Shown piece by piece: positions 56,691-64,000 of a stretch of 64,000 nt of DNA. Numbering within the stretch: the stretch's first letter is position 1; each line of letters opens with the position of its first letter. The stretch comes from Leguminivora glycinivorella (taxonomy: Eukaryota > Arthropoda > Insecta > Lepidoptera > Tortricidae). The stretch lies in the NCBI RefSeq assembly GCF_023078275.1, contig NC_062975.1, positions 15,289,141 through 15,353,140 on the forward strand. The letters are read 5' to 3'. The translations under genes were made by a program, and so were the position numbers. The notes beneath the pieces are model-generated. The model searched no databases and was not told where the DNA came from. It worked only from the letters and a program-made list of their open reading frames with translations.

Positions 56691-57185
56691 GAATGTCCTA
56701 TAGATTTAAACATCTTCTTCACTTATTTGTTTATTAATTCCTTATACCGCCGTTGAACAGATTTCAGTCTTTAAACCTCTAAACGAAATTGTGTAGAGAG
56801 ATTTTTAATCATCTGGACCGCTGCCATGCGCAGACGGCGCGGAACCGAGCGTGGCACTACCATTCAAGACTAATTAGGAAGTTTGTCAGAAAGGCGATGT
56901 ACGCGTTAACCTTGTGCCTGCATTTATCCTGCTTACAGGATATAGACACGAGAAGAAGTATAGTTAAAATAAAATTATAAATACGCGTAGGCAAGAGTAA
57001 AAAAATATATTCTAAAATTTTGGCATGTTTGAAAGGCGTACAATAGTGTAGAAATATTTTAAATAATAGGTATTAATATCTGAAGAGGAAATTAGGTACC
57101 TATTACGTTTGTCAAAGGGCACTTTCATCCACTATTATTTTCGCCATCCTGAGAGCAGACTGACCGATTTACCTAACTGTAAAGG
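56691..57185. other. Unassigned stretch
   Basis: The beginning (56660-56700, taccgtgggcctcagtcaat, tgtgtaagaatgtcctat) matches the SINE family D tail, so a small SINE fragment ends here. Otherwise nothing. Confidence 0.45.
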
Positions 57186-57325
57186 TGCTGTTAAACGGGC
57201 AACATAATTTCCTACAATTCACATACCATTGCCGCGTTTGCTTCCTATTTCCTAGTTACTTGGCGCGCATTGAACAAAGCAATTGTATGTGAATTGCTGG
57301 CAATTGTGTTGCCCGTGTAACAGCA
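57186..57325. repeat. 140-bp palindromic MITE
   Basis: tgctgttaaacgggcaacat and tacaattcacatac pair with gtatgtgaattgc and atgtg-type aattgtgttgcccgtgtaac ending agca. The arms are about 45 bases with small differences. Confidence 0.8.
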
Positions 57326-57384
57326 ACGTAAAACAGGGTGCAATTTTAAAAACTAAAATTGTATAGGATCCTTCAATTTCAATT

Positions 57385-57910
57385 TTTCAATTTCAATTTA
57401 TTTCAATATAACAATATACATTGTGTGTGAACTTTACCTATGGATAACTTAACCTATACACATATTTACATCAAATATTAATAAAATAACATTTCTTACA
57501 TAATAATCATTAAATTGAAACAAAATACACTAATTACATTATTGACATTAAGTTTTTTACAATAAAATTTACAATTTTTTTTTTTTCGGAATGTCATAAG
57601 TGTAAGAATAATACATTAATATCTTGTATCGTCATCCAACATATATTCATCCACAGAATAAAAACATTTACGTAAAAGAAAAGCTTTCAATTTATTTTTA
57701 AATAAGTTAGCACTTGTGAAAGACTTCAATTCAATTGGCAATTTATTAAATAAGACAATAGACTGGTAACCTGCGGAGTGTTTAAATACCTTGAGATTGG
57801 ATTTGACGGTTAGTGGCAAGTCCTTTCTTCTTCACACATGTTGTTATCTCTTATTAGGAATTTTATATATAAGATAAATAATTCCAAGCGGTGATAAGTT
57901 GCCTAAAATC
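57385..57910 (-). pseudogene. LINE 3' end with reverse transcriptase tail
   Basis: Minus strand. Around 57910-57820 a broken part reads LELFILYIKFLIRDNN-like; the open tail (57819-57616) reads PLTVKSNLKVFKHSAGYQSI, VLFNKLPIELKSFTSANLFK and NKLKAFLLRKCFYSVDEY to a stop. 'FNKLP-x-x-x-K ... FK.KLK.FLL ... FYSV-E' is the usual end of a LINE reverse transcriptase protein. A 3' region of about 230 bases follows and ends at 57370-57400 in tandem attgaa repeats, the kind of short-repeat tail used by some clades instead of poly-A. Confidence 0.8.
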
Positions 57911-58706
57911 CCTAAGTATACTTAATTTAGTCCAGTAGCTCCTATGTGACTTAAGCCTACTAAGTACTCCATGTAGTGTTCCACTCTACTAAATTTACTA
58001 ACATAGTCTGAGTCTTCTTTTAACTATCTAGGAGTTGTTTATTGCATTTCGAGTGCACAATACGATTATTATAAATTTGGCATTTACTGCTATTTACCAC
58101 TCGTTTTCGTATCGTCGATATTATATTATCAAATGAAATACACTTAATAGATCGATCACAGTTCAAAAATTGCGACCCTAGTCGAGGTTTCTCGGCCTGA
58201 TTCTATCTACATCTACAATAAAGATATGCACGGCATGTCATAGACGTTTGTCCTTCTGTAAGGGCCCGTGTGCCCCACATTTTGCCACACAGCAGACGAA
58301 CAAATAATGGCGATGCATGACAGCTTTATCTCCCCTAGCTTCCTGGGGGACGTTTTATAAACGCACGCGAACCGCACGCCGCTTCGGAATGCGAACGGGG
58401 CATACTTGTATATGTTATGTACCTTTACAGAACATAGTCTCTTCGGAAAGAGGAGTCGTGGTCATGGGACCCTATACATTCTGAGTTGTATTTTTCCGTA
58501 TACTTTACAAATAATATATTCTTGTATATATTATATAAATTGTATCGACGACGTCAAATAAAGAGTACTTATAAAATGTACAAAGAACTATCCAATCGAT
58601 AAGTCTGTTACCATTTATTATTAATTAGATACAGTTATGCCCTTCTGACCTAACTGTTACTGGTCATTACATGCAACGATAGATACAGAAACTACTACCT
58701 TGTATT
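57911..58706. other. Unassigned stretch
   Basis: Segment 58435-58495 (tctcttcggaaagaggagtc, gtggtcatgggaccc) resembles a lepidopteran repeat from memory, without a second copy here. Otherwise nothing. Confidence 0.4.
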
Positions 58707-58749
58707 GTATGCAGTGCAAAATATGGTCGATATATTTTGCACTGCATAC
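58707..58749. repeat. Perfect 18-bp hairpin, 7-base loop
   Basis: gtatgcagtgcaaaatat (58707-58724) and atattttgcactgcatac (58732-58749) are exact reverse complements. Outside, ttgtatt / gtacaatg extends the stem imperfectly by about seven bases. Could be a miRNA-like precursor or a tiny palindromic remnant. Confidence 0.85.
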
Positions 58750-59237
58750 GTACAATGCAAAAACAATACAAAAATGCGAAAGGTAAGTCTGCCTCTAACT
58801 TCTTAACGATCAATCTTTGATTAAATACATTTAAAAAAAATGATACATATTTTGAGCAAATGGCTAAAGGGGATTAGTATTAGTAATGGGCGAAGAATTT
58901 GCTACGAAACCTAGAACATATTCGTTTTAGACAAACTACCTGCTTGGTTCGAAATTTATAATTGTAAAAAGATGGGTACTATAAAGTGTTGAAGAACTCA
59001 AATTTCAACAGAACAACTTTTTATACGTACCTAAGTATTTATAGAACAGACAGAAGTATTAATAGAAAATATATTTCTTGGAATAGTATTCCGCAATTAC
59101 TTGAAAATTTCACCGATTTATTCGCGGAAGAGATGAAGACTAGAAACTGGTAAGTTTAATTTAAAAAATATAAAGCAATCTGCAATGAAGAAATTACATG
59201 CAACCGGCTTCTAAGAGACAGCATGAATTAAAATAGT
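58750..59237. other. Unassigned stretch
   Basis: Nothing recognised. Confidence 0.5.
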
Positions 59238-59315
59238 ATTTTATGCAACAGGCGTTTAAAGGAGGTCAAAAAAGACGAGTGGCGTGGGTAACAATTTGAG
59301 GCGAAGCCGAAACGG
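59238..59315. repeat. Half of a palindromic repeat (family E)
   Basis: tattttatgcaacaggcgtt, aggtcaaaaaagacgagtgg, cgtgggtaacaatttgaggc then gaagccgaaa. A second half-copy lies at 63917-64000 (tgcaacggtgtttaactgag, ctcgtggcgt, acaattttcggcttcgcctc). The palindromic mate arm is missing here. Confidence 0.65.
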
Positions 59316-59543
59316 GACGGGGAATGAAAATCAGCGCTGCGCAATCAATTTGTAATAAAATGGCTACGCAGCAGCATAACATGCTGAGCCCGTTCCTTTT
59401 GACATACATGCTAAGTGTCTATTTTATTTTTTTTTCTACTCCCGTACTGTTATTCGTGAGTTACAAGGTCGTGCATAGAACTTAAAAACCCTACATAAAA
59501 GATGTCAGGACAAGTCTATCTAGTCTATACCCTGAAAACATTT

Positions 59544-60087
59544 ATAGTCCATGGGCCAGTGAAGAAGTCGGTATAATTTGGGGGTACTAAGTTTCCTTTT
59601 TACAGCAATTAGGTAGGCTTATAAGGATGTTAAAAAACCATGATTGCCATCTCAAAATGGTAGCTAAACAAAATGGCCGCCAATCCAAGATGGCGGATAT
59701 TGAGTTTTAAAAAATCGACCATAACGCCAGAAGTATTGGTCCGATTTCAATTTTCTTTTTTTCAAACGAAAGCTCTTTTTGTGTACTCAAATACTTGTCA
59801 TATTCATTGTTTCGATAAATTCAACCATTAGTTAGTAATTAACGAAAAATGTAAAAAAAATATCTTTTTTTCTAAGACTTTTTGTCAAAAATCATGTTTC
59901 TACAAAATATCTTGCATATTTTAATAAATATTTAAATGCAGAAAAATAGTGCCTATATTCACCTTTAATTTGATGTATAAAAGATACTTAATTAAAAGAC
60001 TTAATTTACGTAAACACATAGACGCTTAATTTTAATTCTGTCTTCGTTGAGATTCACCGTTGTGCATACAGTACTAAAAGCTTCAGG
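59544..60087 (+). repeat. Left 544-bp inverted repeat
   Basis: Contains tataatttgggggtactaag, ggatgttaaaaaaccatgat, tggccgccaatccaagatgg, cggatattgagttttaaaaa, aattaacgaaaaatgtaaaa and gtgcatacagtactaaaagc. Near the tip it differs from the right copy: gtgaagaagtc replaces a slightly longer segment there. Confidence 0.9.
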
Positions 60088-60749
60088 TCGAAGTTGTAGA
60101 TTACTAATATGCTGTTTTTAGTATATTTATTTATTTATTGAAACTTTATAAACTGCACAGTAAAAATATACAGTTACAAAAGGCGGACTTCATGCTACAT
60201 TGCATTCTCTACCAGTCAACCTTTAGGCCAAACAGAGAAGACCAAAAAAGGTGTGGGATATGTAAAGAACACTAATAAAGACATGATTATATATATTTAT
60301 ATGATATTTCTGCAATTGTACTTACAATTTTATTAAGAAAAGAACTGAACATGATAGTATCCGAAATTTATTAGCTTTAAGAATATAATAAAATACGTCA
60401 TAGGACTCATAGGACGTAAAGTACAGTTTTAGATATCCGGGGCACGACATATTCTTTTTCACTATTTGGCGTTTAAAAGGTTAAGCGATCTCTGATCCGT
60501 GTTCGAGAAAACTTATATTTAGTTAAAATAATCCTTGCATACAAAAGGTGAAGAACACACCCCAAAAGAAAAATATAAAATATATATAATGCATTAATAA
60601 GGCATATCTATGAAGTATCCGACTACTAATAAACAACGTGATATAGGTACCTACCGAATAAACCTTAATTCACCTACGCACAGAAATATATTACTTATTA
60701 CTGCTAATGTAGATTGTAGAGCCAATATCACTAATATCAAGCCTTCAAG
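60088..60749. other. Internal DNA of the TIR element, left part
   Basis: AT-rich, no coding motif. Confidence 0.5.
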
Positions 60750-61240
60750 ACAATCACAGGTAACAGATTAATTTTCTCCTAATTTTTCGAACTTTTATGG
60801 CAGGTCTTGTTTCTGGGCTATGCTTCCAAAACAATACACGCATATTCCACCTCCAATCACGACTTGCGTGCCCTGGCCCGACCGAAGCCCATTTTATAGT
60901 AGCAATCCGATCTCTATAACTCTGACCCGTCGCCGCATCAACATCATCTCGTTTCGCTTCCATCGTAGAAAGACATACCGAACGTGTTGTGCTCTATATG
61001 CAACTTTTAGCCTCTTCATTTAGTACATTGTTAGTGTCCACGTCTCGCAAGCTTATGTCACGGTGGGAAGTACCCAGTTACACACTGATCAAACATGTTG
61101 GTCTTCAGTGACTGGTATTCTGGCCCTTAATACGTCCTTTAGCCTAGAAAAGGCCATCTAAGTCCTCCCTGTGATCTCCGCCGGCAGCGAGGCCGACCCA
61201 AGTCTCTGTATTGTGTATGGTTCGCCTCAACTCGACGTTT
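60750..61240 (-). pseudogene. RTE-like LINE, 3' coding part, many breaks
   Basis: Minus strand from 61240: TIQRLGSASLPAEIT, then MAFSRLKDVLRARIPVTEDQ, a stop, ACETWTLTMY, a stop, MKRLKVAYRAQHVRYVFLRW, KRNEMMLMRRRVRVIEI, and after a frame change TIKWASVGPGHASRDWRW. This follows the order of RTE-clade proteins after the palm (YLGQ-IQLG..., AF-KL-D, Y-ETWTLT, RLKVAQRAMER-ML, RN-EI-RR-RV-DI, KW-WAGHI-R). It continues the piece at 61900-62130 across an inserted fragment. Confidence 0.75.
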
Positions 61241-61269
61241 GTGCCTATTTTGCGTGATGAGGGGGATTT

Positions 61270-61800
61270 AGCTAGTCCTGCCCGCTTATCTCCTCGAGAA
61301 ATCCTATTAGATCTTTAATGTTGAGTAGGAGAACTTTGGAGAGGTCTCTCGGGGATCCGATATGTTTTTTCCTGTATGGAGTCACTCACTCCATCACCAG
61401 GTGAGAGGCACCCTCGTCACAGAGGAATGTTCATAGCATCTGTTATGAAAATATGTTTGTTAAATAGTCTACGACCTGTTCTGACATTGATGGTTACCAT
61501 TCTCATGCGGACTTTTCCTAGTTGAAGCAGCGTCTTTGTGGGTTTTCCATTGATGCTAGGCTTGGCTTGTTTGAAAGCAGCATTTGATCTGTTTTGCCAG
61601 TGTGCTGTGTGTAGTTTCCTATTGAGCATACCTTTTTGAGGGGCATCAGGAGAATCGGCAGTCGACCCCAGCTGCCTGGCCAGCTCGTAGACCACATCAT
61701 CACCTCGAGATCCACTGTGTCCTTTGGTCCATTTGATTGAAGGATGATTTTGTTATTATGACTTACCTCTGTTAGTCGTTTATGGGATTCCTTAACCCAA
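61270..61800 (-). pseudogene. RNase H-type LINE fragment inserted in the RTE-like LINE
   Basis: Minus strand: ESHKRLTEVSHNNKI near 61795, then IKWTKGHSGSRGDDVVYELA (61737-61678), LNRKLHTAHWQNRSNAAFKQ, LLQLGKVRMRMVTINVRTGR, CDEGASHLVME, a stop, and NIKDLIGFLEEI before 61280. 'W-x-x-GHSG-x-x-G-(D/N)-(D/E)-x-x-(Y/D)-ELA' is the end of the ribonuclease H domain found in I/R1/Jockey-group LINEs, normally used to remove RNA from the hybrid. C-D-E-x-x-x-x-H has a gag-knuckle-like spacing common at this position. Only this C-terminal part is present. Its boundaries with the flanking LINE are inferred from loss of RTE order between 61240 and 61900. Confidence 0.75.
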
Positions 61801-61899
61801 GCTTTATTGGTTGTTCCGGATAACTTGTCCTCTGTTACTTGTTATAAAGGCTGATATATGGAGCTTTGGATAAGCCTGTCCTTGCCGTAACTTTCAATT

Positions 61900-62130
61900 T
61901 GTACATATGTTTAACTACTTTAGCCCAACACTCACCGACGGCATACAGTTCCTCCAGCATCTGACGGGGAACATGTGCTTCTTTGAAGATGACGATGTTA
62001 TCCGCATATCGAAGATAATTGAGGCATACATTTATAATCTATCATCCCTATTGAGGCTTTTATAAATGCCTTCCTGTTTAAAAACTTGGCCAAATTGCAT
62101 AACCCCGGAGTTCCTCTCTAATAATTGAGA
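61900..62130 (-). pseudogene. RTE-like reverse transcriptase palm fragment with YADN
   Basis: Minus strand: LRGYAIWPSF-like start near 62125, EGIYKSLNRDDRL, then LNYLRYADNIVIFKEAHVPR and MLEELYAVGECWAKV. The catalytic motif C reads YADN, the second Asp being replaced by Asn, so this copy could not polymerise. The reading frame changes between the first and second parts. The 3' continuation is displaced to 61240 by an inserted fragment. Confidence 0.75.
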
Positions 62131-62982
62131 TTCGTCGATACGGGTGCAAACTTTTCTTCTGATTCAATAGCAGGTTGCATAGAAAAATTCGCATTTTGGT
62201 ACACCTGTTATGAAAATTCAACTCACGTGAATAGGTAATTAAAACGTCTGTTATTAACGTCTAACATTTTTCGTTCGGTAATGACCAACAATACATGTTA
62301 ATAATATTTGGCTCTACTTTAAGCGGTGATAAATGTCTCAAAGTTTGTCCAACCGGTATTTCACGGCTTCGTTGTTTAGTAATCGGTAAAATATAGGTAA
62401 GGAATATCTATTAATGCTGTACTAAAGAACATTTCTAAAGTTTGCCCGAATTCTGGGGGTGCTCTTCACTAACCCGCTCGTGCGTAGGTTTTTTTTTCAA
62501 ATCTGAGAGTCCTTGAATGCGGAACGATTTTCAATCCGGAATACGATCTTAACCCTTAAACGCGAGATGATGACGGAGTATTCCGTCTCCCAAGCACAAT
62601 CGAAACCGAATTGCATTGCGAATTCGCGAATATATGAGCGAAATTAGGCATTACGGAGTCCCAATTTCATTGCATTTGGCGTCCGTATCGTTGGCGTCCT
62701 TGGCAAGAATTTACGGTGACCACCGTGACCGTCCGTGGCGGTCAAAAGGTTAATGGTTCTATCTTGACAGTCTCGACACATGTTCGTCATATACCTAGTA
62801 CACTTAAATACTTAATTTTCATCATTGAGGTGTGTTGCACATATGGTATCTAAACAAATTTTATCCTAGTAGGTACTATCGAATACCCACAAACTCATGG
62901 ATACTATCATGTTCAATACTATTATTATAATTGTACAATTGCTAAAATAAACTAAAAATAGCATATTTGTACTCTACAACAT
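62131..62982. other. Internal DNA of the TIR element, right part
   Basis: No coding motif seen. The stretch 62560-62750 is GC-richer (cgaattgcattgcgaattcg, ccgtgaccgtccgtggcggt). Confidence 0.45.
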
Positions 62983-63066
62983 CTTTTAGTACTGTATGCA
63001 GCCTAACTGCACACATCTTTTAGTACTCTATGCACTCCAACCTGAAGCTTTTAGTACTGTATGCAC
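62983..63066 (+). repeat. Three spaced copies of an 18-base motif at the inner TIR edge
   Basis: cttttagtactgtatgca, cttttagtactctatgca and cttttagtactgtatgca occur at about 62984, 63016 and 63048, spaced 32 bases apart; the third is inside the right inverted repeat. The left side has only one copy (gcatacagtactaaaag, 60064-60081). Confidence 0.85.
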
Positions 63067-63584
63067 AACGGTGAATTTCAACGAAGGCAGCTTTAAATTT
63101 AAGCCTCTATGTGTTTTTGTAAATTAAATCTGTATCTTTTATACATCAAATCAAAGGTGATTAATGGCACTATTTTTCTGCATTTAAATATTTATTAGAA
63201 TATGCAAGGTATTTTGTAGAAACATGATTTTTGACAGAAAGTCTTAGAAAAAAATATTTTTTTTTTACATTTTTCGTTAATTACTAACTAATGGTTGAAT
63301 TTAGCGAAACATAGAATATGACAAATATTTAAGTACACAAAAAGAGCTTTCGTTTAAAAAATAGAAAAATGAAATCGGACCAATACTTTTGGAGTTATGG
63401 TCGATTTTTTAAAACTCAATATCCGCCATCTTGGATTGGCGGCCATTTTGTTTAGCTACCATTTTGAGATGGCAATCATGGTTTTTTAACATCCTTATAA
63501 GCCTACCTAACTGCTGTAAAAAGGAAACTTAGTACCCCCAAATTATACCGTTTGGCAAAATTGGACCAGCTGGCCCATGGACTA
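63041..63584 (-). repeat. Right 544-bp inverted repeat
   Basis: Reverse complement of 59544-60087 with scattered substitutions: cctgaagcttttagtactgt, caaaatggtagc counterpart gctaccattttgagatggca, and tggcccatggacta at the tip. Confidence 0.9.
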
Positions 63585-63587
63585 TTA

Positions 63588-63916
63588 GTAGAAGTAGCAC
63601 GATATAGCTGTTACAGTTCAGTAAATACATTGCTACCAACTTAACAAACCAATTCGCAGAGTCGAGACTCCTTCGTTTTCTGCTGCGTTCATTGGCGACG
63701 CGTCGAATCGCATTCAAATGTATGAGAACTCGATTCAACTCGGCTCGATTCGTCTTAGTGGCCAGGCTTCAAAGAACCATACCATAGACAGTTTTATTTT
63801 CATGGTTGCACTCAAACTGCATATTCAAAATGGTAGGCGGTCCACTAGATAACTAAGATGACTGAAAGTAGGTATTTGTTGATTTATAATTTTCTTTCAA
63901 AATAAGTGCTTGGTCG
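63588..63916. other. Unassigned stretch
   Basis: Nothing recognised. Confidence 0.5.
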
Positions 63917-64000
63917 TAGAAAAAGTATTGTATGCAACGGTGTTTAACTGAGTCAAAAAATGCTCGTGGCGTCTTTATTAACAATTTTCGGCTTCGCCTC
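63917..64000. repeat. Palindromic repeat family E, cut by the window end
   Basis: tattgtatgcaacggtgttt, ctcgtggcgtctttattaac, ttttcggcttcgcctc. Pairs in family with 59238-59315; the remaining arm would lie right of the window. Confidence 0.65.

Larger units (their letters stand above)
59544..63584. mobile_element. 4.04-kb element with 544-bp terminal inverted repeats
   Basis: The left (59544-60087) and right (63041-63584) ends are inverted copies, both 544 bases long as delimited, from tagtccatgggccag at the tips to gtactaaaagcttcagg inside. Trinucleotide tta flanks both tips (59541-59543, 63585-63587). Between them lie 2.95 kb holding a broken RTE-like LINE and an RNase H-type LINE fragment, with no transposase visible. 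It may be a foldback-type non-autonomous DNA element that captured a LINE, or two copies of one repeat in opposite orientation. The 3-bp flank is weak evidence for a single unit. Confidence 0.7.

Overview
This window looks like non-coding (intergenic or intronic) DNA from a moth or butterfly (Lepidoptera), about 64 kb. The assignment rests on repeat content recognised from memory, not on a search: tRNA-derived SINEs with lepidopteran-type tails, the GTCC/GTCT-bearing repeat that opens with an ttttagggttccgtac-like end, many short palindromic elements, and AT-rich single-copy DNA between them. I found no exon of a host gene that I could defend, no rRNA, no free-standing tRNA and no CRISPR. Almost every coding-like stretch is a piece of a transposable element.

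Layout. 1-8.5 kb: several palindromic elements, a dead hAT transposon (1464-3194) with a perfect 8-bp target duplication, and one long GTCY repeat. 8.5-10.8 kb: a 5'-truncated LINE with a 623-codon open reverse transcriptase frame and a poly-A tail, the only long intact frame in the window. 10.9-21.5 kb: SINEs, palindromic elements and long unassigned stretches. 22.4-26.6 kb: a second, broken LINE of the same general type on the minus strand, split by a 2.06-kb inverted-repeat element that carries five exact 199-bp tandem units. 26.7-33.2 kb: SINE fragments in inverted orientation, a LINE 3' end, a 172-bp tandem array (29.4-30.5 kb), and a LINE fragment sitting inside a palindromic element. 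33.4-36.8 kb: two copies of a GC-rich palindromic family, one interrupted by another palindrome. 38-48.6 kb: tRNA-derived SINEs (one with a 15-bp target duplication, one split by a hAT-like element with an 8-bp duplication), another GTCY repeat ending in a 34-bp hairpin, and a tandem repeat whose unit lengths are all multiples of three and which keeps a frame open for 222 codons. 51.7-58 kb: a degenerate tandem array, four retroelement C-terminal fragments and a 215-bp hAT-like element with a perfect 8-bp duplication. 59.5-63.6 kb: an element with 544-bp terminal inverted repeats enclosing an RTE-like LINE that is itself interrupted by an RNase H-bearing LINE.

How it works together: the window records layered transposition rather than a pathway. 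At least six nested insertions give a relative order of events. The LINEs would supply reverse transcription (in trans for the SINEs), and the short palindromes and hAT-like elements would depend on transposases encoded elsewhere. No convincing new biological system was found; the best candidates for follow-up are the frame-preserving tandem repeat (45.2-45.9 kb), the 544-bp TIR element and the 199-bp-array element.
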